Below, piece after piece: positions 1 through 10,018 of a stretch of 64,000 nucleotides of DNA (positions are counted from its first letter, which is position 1; each line of letters starts with the position of its first letter). The position numbers and the translations under genes are program-made. Location of the stretch: positions 82,077,180-82,141,179 of the forward strand of contig OZ010596.1 of assembly GCA_963932145.1 (NCBI GenBank). The letters run 5' to 3'. Below the pieces are notes generated by a model that was not told the DNA's origin, searched no databases, and worked only from the letters and a program-made list of their open reading frames with translations. The stretch comes from Acanthosepion lycidas. Its lineage: Eukaryota; Mollusca; Cephalopoda; Sepiida; Sepiidae.

Positions 1-83
1 CATAGAAAGTACATTAAAAGAATAAAATTTTATTTTAAAATATAAGTTTACTTCTACCCATACGGATTACCTAGTTTTTTATA

Positions 84-85
<2 letters not shown>
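1..85. repeat. Mosaic repeat edge shared with the 51-kb PLE region
   Basis: The first 55 bases match, in inverted orientation, the stretch near 50955-51010 almost base for base. The following bases (CCCATACGGATTACCTAG) match 51588-51605 in direct orientation. The join suggests a rearranged copy of the same retroelement terminal region. No coding potential was seen. Confidence 0.5.
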
Positions 86-158
<73 letters not shown>

Positions 159-171
159 TGAACCGACTAGA

Positions 172-202
<31 letters not shown>

Positions 203-215
203 TGAACCGACTAGA

Positions 216-250
<35 letters not shown>

Positions 251-341
251 TGAACAGACTGTAATAGATAGATAGATAGATATGAACAGAGTGGAACACA
301 CACACACGCACACACAGACACACATACGCACACACACACAC

Positions 342-408
<67 letters not shown>

Positions 409-411
409 GTA
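86..411. repeat. Compound microsatellite TA / TAGA / CA / TA
   Basis: A TA run is followed by TAGA tracts broken by a recurring ATGAACCGACTAGAA-type interruption, then a CA-rich stretch and a second TA run. The interruption recurs between TAGA blocks, so the whole works as a degenerate minisatellite of about 60-70 bp. Open frames here only read YIYIYI or LSIYLSIY and are not genes. Confidence 0.9.
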
Positions 412-512
412 AAAAGATATGAAACACTTTATACTACCGCACATTATCATGGTCTGAACACTTTTTTATACGTTAGTTTTTGGGTACGGTGATTTTTCCG
501 GGCATTTAACTT

Positions 513-515
<3 letters not shown>

Positions 516-608
<93 letters not shown>

Positions 609-609
609 C

Positions 610-645
<36 letters not shown>

Positions 646-734
646 AAAGATGGTCAGCCTATGAACTTTTCAGCCGACCCTCATATATAGACGGATAAAT
701 AGATTGATAATGATAGATAGATTATGGACGGAAT

Positions 735-800
<66 letters not shown>

Positions 801-811
801 CATAGATAGAT
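516..811. repeat. TA/TG and TAGA microsatellites around a mariner end
   Basis: A TA run is followed by a TG run and then TAGA tracts at about 613-645 and 735-800. Between them, 651-685 carries GGTCAGCCTATGAACTTTTC, the same terminal sequence that closes the mariner copies near 38.06 and 39.06 kb. It is therefore a mariner end fragment embedded in microsatellite. Confidence 0.75.
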
Positions 812-1340
812 AGAAGTACAGCAGAGCAGACTAATATCGACCAATGAAAAGGAAGGAATTAATGTAAGGAAGACAAAAAAAGATAAAAGAAAGGAAAGTA
901 AGATTAATCGACATATCTATAAATATATTTAAAACTTTAAAAATAAGGTCATATCATGGCTGGTTAGCTTAATGAAAAAGCGACTTCTTTTGATGAGACG
1001 CGATACCTCTGCTGTAGGGGCGTGAGGACAATGAAAATCACAATCAAAGTGGAAACCTTATCTACACATGTGCGATGGGCCGAGGCACAAACTGGGTGCT
1101 AAGACCGAGGCATGCCGTAAGCCAATCCCCCCACAAAGCTTGACCCTATTGCATCGAAGTGTTTTCTCACGAGGGATATTGTGTATAGATTGTCACTGGC
1201 TGGCTATCTAGTTACACGACAACACAGTCCGAGTGCACAGTTTGCCACAATGAAGTTAGACAAGACCAAAATGGTGACTAATAGAATATATTTTTCAATC
1301 GTATTTTAATAGGTTTCGCATGTCTTATATACAATGAAAC
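812..1340. other. Unassigned intergenic stretch
   Basis: Non-repetitive sequence of mixed composition with no reading frame longer than chance, no tRNA-like boxes and no transposon motif I recognise. Confidence 0.4.
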
Positions 1341-1341
1341 A

Positions 1342-1343
<2 letters not shown>

Positions 1344-1413
<70 letters not shown>
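1344..1413. repeat. TA microsatellite
   Basis: About 35 TA dinucleotides. The unique flank on the right (TTATTAGTAGTACTCATTTG) shows no gene. Confidence 0.95.
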
Positions 1414-1418
<5 letters not shown>

Positions 1419-1640
1419 AGTAGTACTCATTTGGAAAACCTCGGATAGCTGAACTTGCAGATATATCAAGACAAATCGGTACTCGAGGAAAAATTTTAAA
1501 TAAAAAAAATTAGAAGTAAAAATATCAGAACAACACGAAATAAATCGTCAAGTCCTTAGTCCTAAGAAAAAAAAAACCAAACGAGTAGAAAGACTAAAAC
1601 GTAGATTACTCAATGCGGTAAGTAGAGTGATAAATTAGAA

Positions 1641-1774
1641 TAAATCCTAAGGAGCCAGGCAGACCTACTTAGGTTTCACCTAAACGGATCTTCAGGGTAA
1701 AAATGGCTGCCAGTTTACCCTGAAGATCCGTTTAGGTGACCCCTAGGGAGCTTTGCCTAGATCCTTAGGATTTA
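1641..1774. mobile_element. Palindromic MITE-like element, 134 bp
   Basis: The sequence starts TAAATCCTAAGG and ends CCTTAGGATTTA, an inverted pair. Inside, 1677-1701 and 1714-1738 are perfect 25-bp inverted arms around a 12-base loop, with weaker pairing between. A near-complete foldback with matching ends is typical of MITEs. The family was not identified, and no second copy was seen in this window. Confidence 0.6.
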
Positions 1775-1782
1775 TGCTAGTA

Positions 1783-2634
1783 TATATATATATATATATA
1801 TATGAAAAAATATAGTCTTAAGGTGTGTTATATTTATGGGATAAAGTGCTCAATATCAGAGATAGAGCGTGTGTAAATATAAAAGTGAACATTGAGAGTG
1901 AACTTAGAGGCGACAGTCCGTTTCATGCTTGACGCAATCGTAAGGCCACGAGTGCTGTTTTCTTCGGCTATTTATATATACGGGTCAGTGGTACATTGTG
2001 GGTAGTCTTTTGGTGTTTTTTTTTACCGCAAGTCGTTTGTTTATTTATTTATTTGGGTTAAATTATTTTGCTTGTTTATATTTATTTATTTTTTATTTTT
2101 TTTATTGTCTCATTTTTTTATATTTTAATCGATGTTTTTATTAACGTAGTAAAAAATTTTTATATTGCTAATTTAATAGTTTTGTTTTGGTAATTGAAGA
2201 TAAATCTATTTATTTAATTTTGGGGATTGATTGTTGTAGTTTATTCTAACTATTATTTTGGCGGGAGCAGTTTTTTAATATGTTTATTACTTCATGTATT
2301 TATTTGGGTTGATTATCTTTATTTGTTTTTTCTAACGGTTAATTTATCGGGATCTGTTTGTTAGTTTGTTAGTTTATTTATTTGGATGAATTGAGATTAA
2401 TTTATGTTACTTTTTTATTTATTTATTCATTATACGGTATATTTTTACTTACTCTTTTCGGTTTTCGATTTTTAAGTAACGTAGTATTTTTTATTTTTAT
2501 TTCTTTTATTTCTTATCGTTATATAACAGTTATAGCTATGTTTTTCGTTCGATTTTTGGTTTGATTTTTATAGTCTAACTAATATTTTAGTCATAATGGT
2601 TTGTTAATTTGTTTATTATTTACTTTATTTATTT

Positions 2635-2690
<56 letters not shown>

Positions 2691-2700
2691 AATAATATTT
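1783..2700 (-). mobile_element. PLE terminal region, first copy
   Basis: Blocks here match 29440-30010 in inverted orientation, for example the stretch around 2440-2485 against 29508-29550, and the block at 1850-2050 against 29800-30005. At 29.4 kb the same sequence directly follows a PLE endonuclease C-terminus, so this is read as PLE terminal or untranslated sequence on the minus strand. It is very T-rich on the plus strand, with TTTATTTATTT runs, and has TA runs at 1783-1803 and 2641-2685. Confidence 0.6.
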
Positions 2701-2701
2701 T

Positions 2702-3280
2702 TTGTTTAAAAATATGATTCCTTCGCTACATAAGAGTTCTCATGTTTCAAAAACGGGAGTCGAAATCATCCAAATAATTAATAAAATTAAGTTGGTGTTT
2801 AGTCACGTTTCATCTTCAAGCGAAATTTTAGGAATAAGCTATCTCTCGGTTTACGTGTATTTTTACAGAATTTGTTATTGTGGGAGTGGCTATACTATTT
2901 TCCTTCTTTAAGTGGTCAGGGAGTTAATTCTTATCAGTAGATTCATCATCTTCTGAGAGGTTTTGCTAAGGTTGGGTAGGGTATCTATTTCAAGGCTAAT
3001 GTTTACGGTCATCCTTTAGTTGGTTCCCAGTGAAGGATATTTTTATGGCGCGCCTACAGTCGTTATGTGTCTGGAGAATTGTCTTTTATTATTGTCTATC
3101 TGATTATCTATTTATTTATTTGTTTATTTAAGTGGGTGTTTAATATACAGATCGCTTTGCATTGAATTTCAGTTTGTTTTTTTAGTTTTTTTGACGACGA
3201 CAAAAAGGGTCTTTCCTATTTAAGGGTTTGGCTGAGCTTTTTAGAATTTTACTTAGCTATGTTTTTTTTTTTTTTTTATG
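2702..3280. other. AT-rich stretch between PLE fragments
   Basis: Frames here, such as a 69-codon plus-strand frame starting at 2702, match no family I recognise. It probably belongs to the damaged PLE on either side, since endonuclease coding sequence begins at its right edge on the minus strand. Confidence 0.35.
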
Positions 3281-3284
3281 CTAA

Positions 3285-3429
3285 TTATCTAATGCGAAAG
3301 TCTGTTGATGTCGGCAAAAAACCGTTAACTCCTGCCTATGGTTTAATAATTTTTCATTATTTAGGAATTTAATGATGTGTAGTTTTTCCTGTAAGCATAA
3401 GAGGCATGGGTCATCCCAGGTTCTACAGG

Positions 3430-3432
<3 letters not shown>
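3285..3432 (-). pseudogene. PLE GIY-YIG endonuclease C-terminal fragment
   Basis: The minus-strand frame contains PCLLCLQEKLHII, then KLLNHRQEL and CRHQQTF. The order C-x2-C, EK, LLN-x-R-x-EL, CRH is the same as in the longer PLE endonuclease tail at 29.18-29.44 kb. In PLEs this cysteine/histidine-rich tail follows the GIY-YIG nuclease that nicks the target. Only about 50 residues remain. On its N-terminal side the frame runs straight into TA repeat, so the rest of the protein is missing. Confidence 0.7.

Positions 3433-3497
<65 letters not shown>
3431..3497. repeat. TA microsatellite at PLE junction
   Basis: About 33 TA units separate the PLE coding fragment on the left from the PLE terminal region on the right. 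The same arrangement of TA run beside PLE end recurs at 48.7 kb. Confidence 0.9.
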
Positions 3498-3498
<1 letters not shown>

Positions 3499-3731
3499 AA
3501 TAAAAACAGACCACTTTAAGTTTCCATGTAATAAATTATTTCACCACAGACCTTTTAAAAGGACTGCGGATCATCAGACTTTACTTCAAAACAAAAAATG
3601 AAAAGAAAATTTACACATTTTTGACGGGCTGTATTAAACATATGTAAATTAAAGTGAGGAAGTGAGTGGGGAGAGAGAGAGAAGACATGAGTGAGTTAGC
3701 AGATATTGACACATTTAAACGGTTTTTCATG

Positions 3732-3735
<4 letters not shown>
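3498..3735 (-). mobile_element. PLE terminal repeat (pLTR) with hammerhead-like motif
   Basis: It matches 51300-51530 in inverted orientation over more than 200 bases, including CTCACTCATGTCTT and CCCGTCAAAAAT. On the minus strand it carries CTGATGA, a long hairpin and GAAA. PLEs are known to carry hammerhead ribozymes in their terminal repeats, and the context fits. Confidence 0.7.
3523..3586 (-). ncRNA. Hammerhead-ribozyme-like motif, copy 1
   Basis: On the minus strand the core CTGATGA is followed by a hairpin (CCGCAG paired with CTGTGG, then CCTTTT with AAAAGG), then GAAA and a short stem III ATA/TAT before the predicted cleavage after TATT. Stem I is weak (two pairs, then mismatches). 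Position 10.1/11.1 is U.U rather than the usual G-C. Structure was read by eye. Confidence 0.5.

Positions 3736-3771
<36 letters not shown>
3736..3771. repeat. TA microsatellite
   Basis: About 18 TA units, followed by GATTGAGAGATAGATATC, with no gene. Confidence 0.9.
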
Positions 3772-3774
<3 letters not shown>

Positions 3775-3899
3775 TTGAGAGATAGATATCTGACAGCAAA
3801 AAAGACAGCGGATGATTTTAGCTGTGTAATGTGGACGTCAATGTTAAGCAGCATTAGACTGATGTCATGAATATTTCCCGCTTTTATTTATGAAATCTC

Positions 3900-4115
3900 T
3901 GCATTTTTTTAAAAATCAATTCGCCTTAAGCAAGGCGATAATACCGCTAACACGCAAAAGTCTACTTGAGGTGAAAAAGATGGAGGCGACTTTATAAGGA
4001 ACCGGAAATCCAATCCTAAACCGGAAACAAGGAATAAACTCCTACTCCTGTTCAAAAGACTGGGCAGGTGTATGAACCGGACGATAGATGAATATATCTA
4101 CTCGTATGGGGACTT
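3900..4115 (-). mobile_element. Repeat B copy
   Basis: Reading the minus strand, the block ends in an A-rich tail after the module GCCTTGCTTAAGGCGAA. Upstream lie the shared modules CTCCTGTTCAAAAGACTG (plus-strand reading) and GGAACCGGAAATCCAATCCT. At least eight partial copies occur in the window. The one-sided A-rich end and dispersed, variably truncated copies fit a SINE, although I see no clear tRNA head. Confidence 0.55.
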
Positions 4116-4124
4116 GATTTGTTT

Positions 4125-4480
4125 GGATTATTTGTTTAACGACATATCAACACCTTATGAGTCCTTTAATGCCGAAATTTGATTTTCTTGTGAGCTTTGG
4201 TAATTTTTATTTTTTCCGAAAGTTTATTGCTGGTAAATTTTTATTTTTATACTATGAAAATGTATTGTTGGTAATTTTTCTAATGTATTTTTATATTTCA
4301 TGTTTTGATCCCAGTTTTGGGGTTCACTATTTGCCCATAGCTGGAACCCTAACAGGTGCTACTACCCCGGGTTAGAGTGGACCTGACAACAACAACAATT
4401 ATGAGATGGTTCGACGCTCCTCAAAACCCCCCGACCGGAGGTATTGCTATCGGATGTAGTTCATCGTAATACCCATTGAA
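4125..4480 (+). repeat. GCTGGTAA composite repeat
   Basis: The head reads CGACATATCAACACC and then GAGTCCTTTAATGCCGA. Next come two or three units of a GCTGGTAATTTTT minisatellite, and then a conserved tail with TTTGATCCCAGTTTTGGGG, ACCCTAACAGGTGCTAC and CGACGCTCCTCAAAACC. The same order recurs at 36.66 and 53.81 kb and, inverted, at 45.4-46.3 kb. Confidence 0.75.
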
Positions 4481-4504
4481 GGAAAATATAAATAAATTCA
4501 TAAT

Positions 4505-4660
4505 AAATATTAAAAAAGTCCAGGATTAAAGTAAACTTTAGAAGAAACCAGAAAACCAATCCTTACCAAGGGATAAACCTCTACTCCTGTTCAAAAGACC
4601 GGTGAGGAGTGTGAACCGGGCCATTGGCAAACCTATCTATTTCTACTAGCTATTACCTTT
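4505..4660 (-). mobile_element. Repeat B copy, partial
   Basis: It contains AGTAAACTTTAGAAGAAACC, ACCTCTACTCCTGTTCAAAA and GTGTGAACCGGGCCATTGG, the shared middle of repeat B. The A-rich end is missing. Confidence 0.55.
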
Positions 4661-4914
4661 TGGAAAAGTAGGAATCCATCTTATAGTAAGAAAATTAATA
4701 GTAGCAGATATAATTGAAGCTTATTTTTTCAAGAATAAATTTGATAATTTGATTTTTTCTTCTTTTTTTGACTGCTTATCAACCCTTTGTGAGTTAATGC
4801 CAAAACATATTTCGAATTGTAAGAATAGTTCTTTTTCTTGCAAGCGAATATTGCATTAACAATATTTGAGAAAACAAATATTTTCCCGGATGCAAGTCTT
4901 ACTATTTAAGCCAT

Positions 4915-5135
4915 AGATAGGGGAATTAGATAGATTCATACACTTCTCAGATGTATTTGCCCGGTTCACGCTCCTCTCCCCTTTTGAACAGGAGTAGACG
5001 TTTACCCCCTGTTTCCTGTTTAGTATTCGGTTTCAGGTAGTTTCTAAAGTTTTCTCGTTCTCTTTGACTCCCAGTAGCTCTCTGCGTCTTAGTGGCATTA
5101 TCTCCTTGCTTGGGGTGAAATCATTAAAAAAAATG
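4915..5135 (+). mobile_element. Repeat B copy with A-rich end
   Basis: In the opposite orientation to the copies at 3.9 and 4.5 kb, it reads GCCCGGTTCACGCTCCTC, TTTTGAACAGGAGTAGACG, then GCGTCTTAGTGGCATTATC, CCTTGCTTGGGGTGAAATC and an A run at about 5127-5133. This is the most complete copy and defines the order of the modules. Confidence 0.6.
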
Positions 5136-5329
5136 GCGCAAAGAGAAACAGCATCAAACAAGAACCAGACCGACTGGTAGACGTCACAAGCACTGTCAAG
5201 TGGAGGAATTTGAAATAGTATGAAACAAGCCAATAAATTTGCTCTGCCATCCGATAAGGGACCACCTTAGGGTGAAGAAGAGGAGGAAAATGAACTAACA
5301 ATATCAATAAGTGGACTGCAACACAATTC

Positions 5330-5425
5330 ATAACAACTCAGATATTGGCATGCCACAGAGACATATGAGGGGAGCTGGTCATCTAGAGAGATGTACAACG
5401 ATTCTAGGACCGCACATCGATGTTG
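5330..5425. repeat. Flank shared with 7190-7290
   Basis: The stretch with GACATATGAGGGGAGCTGGT and ATTCTA-GACC modules recurs at 7190-7290 with about 85-90 percent identity by eye. In both places it leads into GAT/GAC trinucleotides, so the flank and the array seed are one dispersed unit. Confidence 0.65.
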
Positions 5426-5640
5426 ACAGTGATGATGATGATGATGTGGTGACGAAGAATACGATGACGATGACGATGACGATAACGACGATGATGATGA
5501 TGATGATGATGATGACGATGTTGACGGTGATGATGATGACGATGATGGTGACGAAGAGGATGATGACGATGATGATGACGATGATGATGATGATGATGGT
5601 GACGAAGAGGATGATGACGATGACGACGACGACGACGATG

Positions 5641-5672
<32 letters not shown>

Positions 5673-6203
5673 GACGGTGATGATGACGATGATGATGACG
5701 AAGAGGATGATGACGATGATGATGACGAAGAGGATGATGACGATGATGGTGAAGAAGAGGATGATGACGATGACGACGATGATGATGACGATGATGATGA
5801 TGATGATGATGTTGACGGTGATGATGACGATGTTGGTGACGAAGAGGATGATGACTATGACGACGATGATGATGATGATGATGATGGTGATGATGACGAT
5901 GATGATGACGAAGAGGATGATGACGAAGAGGATGATGATGATGATGATGATGATGACGATGATGATGACGATGATGATGACGACGATGATGATGATGATG
6001 ATGACGGTGATGACGATGATGACAATGACGATGATAATAATGACGACGATGATGACGATGACGACGATCATGACAATGACGACGATGATAATGACGACGA
6101 TCATGACGATGACAACGATGACGATGACGACGATTATGACGAAGAGGATGACGACGATGATGACATTGATGATGATGGCGGCGATGATGATGATGATGAT
6201 GTA
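5426..6203. repeat. GAT/GAC trinucleotide array, about 0.78 kb
   Basis: Almost pure GAT, GAC and GGT triplets with occasional GAAGAG. The phase is held for nearly 780 bases, which creates a long plus frame of Met/Thr and a minus frame of Ile/Val. Neither looks like a protein. In the GAT frame it would encode poly-Asp. Internal blocks (GAAGAGGATGATGAC) recur every 30-60 bases, indicating tandem growth. Confidence 0.9.
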
Positions 6204-6204
6204 A

Positions 6205-6290
6205 GTAAGTTTTTTTTTTAAATCATTTCAGTCCAAGAAAGGCGATAATGCCACGAAGAGTCCAGAGGAGAGAAAGAGAATCAGAAGAGA
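6205..6290 (-). mobile_element. Repeat B A-rich end fragment
   Basis: A T run followed by AAATCATTTCAGTCCAAG and GGCGATAATGCCACGAAG is the inverted A-rich end of repeat B, abutting the GAT array. Confidence 0.5.
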
Positions 6291-7189
6291 TTAGTGAGGA
6301 GAAAGGACAATAAATATACTGTGTCGATAGACATGCAATCGTATCCTTTCGTATGTAATTTGTGTTTGTTTAACTCTTACAGAAATTCATAAACACTGTC
6401 TCCAGGATCCTGTTATCGATTTAATCAAACGGTTTTTCCCCAGCCCGCAATTTGATCTGTCAATCCTCTTCCTCCTAAATCCCAAATATTTTCACTACCG
6501 CCCTCACTCCATCGTCCCAACTCCTCCGCTGCAACTTAAATTTTCTCTGTTGACGAACAACATGAATACAAACAAAAATTCTTACACAAATACGCATGTA
6601 CTGAAAATGGTTATACCCCCCCCCCCTTAGATACAGTATTTCCTTGAATAAACACACTGGACTCTTATTTAGAAATTGGACCTTTAAGAAGGGCGCTTAT
6701 TCGAGGAAGGTGCATATTCTGGAGCAGGGCGCTTATTGAAAAAAAAAATCACTCCCCACAAGTGAAAGGTTGCTAGCCTACCCTATTCTGCTACTATTTT
6801 CATGGTAGATGTGCGGGCGAACGACATTCGTTGATTCAAGCCGTCCAGTTTGGACCCAACAGATCACGTACACGGTGTCGACTTACCTCTATTTTCTCTA
6901 TATTCCATTGGTGAGGCAGGAGGAAGTTCCACTCAGACAGCTTCATCCAAAAATGATACTTCCCCGATTAGTGCAATCTTAACCACTTCAAGTCAAACGT
7001 CAACCGTTACCTATCCTACATACCCTCATAACATGCACATCTTTCTCCCTCTTTGTACGCTCTTAAAACAACCTCATTTCGTAAGCCTCTACCTTGAGTG
7101 GCTTTTGGATGAAAGATAGTAAAAATATGTGAAGCAATTGGGACAGTCTGTAATGATTCTGTTTATCGTTAAGAAATTATATAAAATAA
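6291..7189. other. Unassigned intergenic stretch
   Basis: It contains an oligo-C run near 6607-6615 and the module GGGCGCTTATTCGAGGAAGG repeated loosely within 6680-6740. The frames are short (the best is 89 codons at 6850) and show no recognised motif or codon pattern. Confidence 0.35.
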
Positions 7190-7325
7190 ATCTCAAATAT
7201 TGGCATGCAACAGAGACATATGAGGGGAGCTGGTCAGCTACACAGATGTACTATGATTCTACGACCACACATCGTCATTGGACTGATTTTGAGGATGATG
7301 ACGACGACGATGATGATGATTTTTG
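7190..7325. repeat. Second copy of the GAT-array flank with a short array
   Basis: It matches the flank at 5330-5425 and continues into about 45 bases of GAT/GAC triplets. It is the small-array counterpart of the 5.4-kb locus. Confidence 0.6.
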
Positions 7326-7757
7326 CTATTTTCAAGTGGGATAAAACATTTTTCGCCAAGAGTTTCTCAAATTATGAATCCTGAACCCTTGCGACAACTG
7401 CTTGTGACGGACACACGCACTGAGAAAAGTGACAACAGAACAATAGATTGTCCCCTTAAACCGGTGATGGGTACATTCTCTGAAATAATAATAAAAACAA
7501 ATTAGTGAACTTTTGTAAAGACATTAGGTCAAAAAAAATTTAATTTGCGTGTAGCCTCAAGTAAAGTTTGGGTAAATACGCAAGTAGGAGAATCAATTTA
7601 GATTTAATTTTGTCGAAGTAGAGATTAAAATAAACGCATGAGGAGTGTTTTTGTTTAATTAGAATTTGAAATAAAATTTACAAAATTGAGACCTGAAAAT
7701 CAAGTATTTGAGTCATAAATAATTTCTGCTTTCGTTTATCAAATTTCTAAATTTCAA
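7326..7757. other. Unassigned AT-rich stretch
   Basis: I see no gene, RNA or repeat structure I can support. Confidence 0.35.
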
Positions 7758-8085
7758 TCTAAACCAAAAAATACATATTCTATTCATACGAATCTATCCT
7801 AAAAATGTCGGCATTAAATAACCCATTGACCATGCCGTAAAACAAAATAAACCAAACCAATCTGAACAAAAGAATACATATTCTATTCATACGAATCTAT
7901 CCTAAAAATGCTGTCGGCATTAAATAACTTATTGAGGTTGATATGCTGTTAAACAAAATAAACCAAACCAATCTAAACCAAAGAATACATACTCTATTCA
8001 TACGAATCTATCCTAAAAATGTTGTCGGCATTAAATAACCAATTGAGATTGATATGCCGTAAAACAAAATAAACCAAACCAAACT
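7758..8085 (-). repeat. Tandem triplication of the GCTGGTAA-repeat head, about 110-bp unit
   Basis: Three near-identical units carry CATACGAATCTATCCTAAAA, GTCGGCATTAAATAAC and ATATGCCGTAAAACAAAA. Read on the minus strand this is the head (GGTTATTTAATGCCGAC) found in the composite repeats elsewhere, here amplified in tandem. Confidence 0.75.
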
Positions 8086-8147
8086 TACTCCTGTTCCAAA
8101 GACGGGAGAGGAGTGTGAACCAGGTTATAGACGAAACGATCTACTCC
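8086..8147. mobile_element. Repeat B fragment
   Basis: The TACTCCTGTTCCAAAGACGG and GTGTGAACCAGGTTATAG modules of repeat B directly precede the tRNA-like head of SINE-D. Confidence 0.5.
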
Positions 8148-8310
8148 CATCGATGTGGTGTAATGGTTAGCAAACGTTTCTCGCTAGAAGAATTACGACT
8201 GAATAGTGAGTTCGATCCTCACTGGTGGTCCCATACTTTCGGCCTTTTGCCACATCTAAGCCAATCTTAGAAAATCACTATCTACTCCTATTGAGGAAAA
8301 ATAATAATAA
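8148..8310 (+). mobile_element. SINE-D, tRNA-derived
   Basis: Box A TGGTGTAATGGTTAGCA lies at 8156-8172. GTGAG-TTCGATC-CTCAC at 8206-8222 forms a perfect T arm with box B. A non-tRNA body (CTTTCGGCCTTTTGCCAC) follows. The acceptor stem does not close and two inverted partial copies exist at 25.7-25.9 kb, so I call it a SINE rather than a functional tRNA gene. Confidence 0.7.
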
Positions 8311-8374
8311 ATAGTAAATAAAATCTCAGAGTTTAGGCAGAGACGTCAAATATATAGAGTTAAATACAGAGAGT

Positions 8375-8490
8375 TAAAGTAAACTTTATCAGGGACAGGA
8401 AAGCCATTCCTAAAAAGCAACAAGGGTTAAAGAACGGGGAGGAGTGTAAACCGGGTAATAGGCGAACCTATCTACTCCTACGCGAAATGC
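8375..8490 (-). mobile_element. Repeat B copy, partial
   Basis: It contains AGAGTTAAAGTAAACTTTAT, GGAGGAGTGTAAACCGGG and GCGAACCTATCTACTCCTA. Confidence 0.5.
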
Positions 8491-8592
8491 CTTTGAGAAA
8501 GATATGAATCAATCTAATTCGCCCAGCTCGGTGTTAAATAGTACAACATTTAATAGTCAGTCGGTTATGTGTCATTCGTGAAACACGCTTAA

Positions 8593-8817
8593 GCGATCAT
8601 GTATCTTTCGATACATGACTGACGAGGCTTTCAGTCAGTTATGTCTTACACGTCATACAATATAGACGTGATTTTTTCGTGTCTGTGAACTTGCTCTACA
8701 CTGGTGGTAATACAGCGACCCCCTTAGCTAGTTAAGAATGTACACGTCGATGTGGTAAATAAAGTAATCAGTTAGTTATAGGCGATCATGTATCTTTCGA
8801 TACATGACTGACGAGGC
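8593..8817. repeat. 36-bp hairpin repeats flanking a 153-bp segment
   Basis: The 36-bp string beginning GCGATCATGTATCTTTCG occurs identically at 8593-8628 and 8782-8817. Its CATGTATC-TTTC-GATACATG core is a perfect 8-bp hairpin. A third, inverted copy lies near 45979-46012. In both regions the same flank (GGTAGACCAGCTGCCATCC or its inverted variant) lies next to it, so it belongs to a dispersed element. Confidence 0.65.
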
Positions 8818-8999
8818 AGATTTTTCCTCGCAGTAGGTTGCCATCTTTTCTGTGGTAGACCAGCTGCCATCCAAGGCTAGTATGTCCTGCGATTTACCCA
8901 TAGCTGAGGGGAGAAGAAGAGGATTAAGACCTTTCCCAAGGGTATTAGCACATAAGTGAATATAATTGATTCGATTGGAATTTGATATGTAAATGAAAA

Positions 9000-9120
9000 A
9001 TATCAAAAAATAATAAAAAATTGTAAATAAAAGTTTAGGCAGAGACGTAAGATGTATAGAGTGGAAGTAGACTTTAGAAGGAACCCGAAACCCAACCCTA
9101 AATATGGGGGTAAGCGTCAA
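9000..9120 (-). mobile_element. Repeat B fragment
   Basis: It contains GTAGACTTTAGAAGGAACCC and AACCCAACCCTAAATATGGG and ends abruptly before the CTCCTGTTC module. Confidence 0.4.
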
Positions 9121-9830
9121 TAAAAACGGACAAGACTGAAATGAAAATGTTTCTGTTTAACTGCAGAATATAATTATGTCTTCTTTTATTCTTTATTCTT
9201 TAAGTAACCATGCGACCAAGTGGTAACTGAGTGATCTGGATACCACTAAAGTGGGCGGTAAATAATTTATTCTGGTGTGTTTGGTGATTTATGACCAGCG
9301 GAAAAGACTAAAAAGGAGATCTTCAAAGCAAGCACTCGACAAAAAGAAAATAGAGGAAACGTATAAATGAAAACTTTCCGGATCAAGTGCCACTTGTGCG
9401 GAAAGTGAGAAGTTCCGTTCATAAGAAGTCACACTTAGAATGCTCAGTTGCGCGCCGCGCGTTGAGATGGGCAGAGAAAGAGTTAAGTAAGAGTCGGGGT
9501 TCTCGCTGGCCGAACAGAAGATCTGTTGCGAAACAACGACATACGTAGCGTATCCCAAGTGTCACCTACTTACTCACTAAATCCTGCCAGGGGAATCTGT
9601 GGATAAATAACCAAATATATGGAAAACGAGATTCTTGCTTACTTTTCTTGTCGTGGTGATATTTTCAGCTTGCGTTGCTTTGTGGACGCACACCCTAGTC
9701 CTTCCCCCAGACACAACGAAATTCGAAACACAACGCGGGAAAATTTGTCCATTCGGTGAAAGACTGAATGAGTTCACCTAGAATATCTTTATCATCAAAC
9801 AAAAATAAATGCATTTGTAATCTGCCCCGT
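9121..9830. other. Unassigned intergenic stretch
   Basis: GC is slightly higher around 9440-9560. Minus frames of 89 and 66 codons have no recognisable motif. I see no repeat shared with other parts of the window. Confidence 0.35.
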
Positions 9831-9839
9831 CTTTCTATA

Positions 9840-10018
9840 TTATACATATTTGTAAGAGTGTGGAGCGTCAATCGGTAACTTCTGTCTTCTTATTTCTTGT
9901 TCTTTTCTTCTCCTTAAAAATGTTTTTCTTTTTTCGTATATTCTTTCACACTCGGTAATCCCTCGCGTCTTAGTGACTTTATTTCCTTACTTAGAGTTAA
10001 ATAATAAAAAAAATCCCC
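9840..10018 (+). mobile_element. Repeat B variant with A-rich end
   Basis: ACTTCTGTCTTCTTATTTCT, TCACACTCGGTAATCCCTCG and CGTCTTAGTGACTTTATTTC lead to an A run at about 10004-10011. The same variant lies at 40.87-41.05 kb. Confidence 0.5.

Noticed and set aside
54-450. Open frames reading YIYIYI, LSIYLSIY or CVCVRV here and at about 1.3, 3.4, 42.3-42.8, 43.7, 44.3, 48.7 and 51.7 kb
   Set aside because: They are translations of TA, TAGA and CA/TG microsatellites, without a coding context except where a PLE fragment leads into the repeat.
5311-6204. 297-codon Met/Thr-rich frame and its 241-codon Ile/Val mirror
   Set aside because: Both come from a GAT/GAC trinucleotide array. No stop arises because of the period, and the composition fits no protein.
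8156-8222. Functional tRNA gene
   Set aside because: Boxes A and B and the T arm are good, but the acceptor and anticodon arms do not fold, and the tail and other copies mark it as a SINE.
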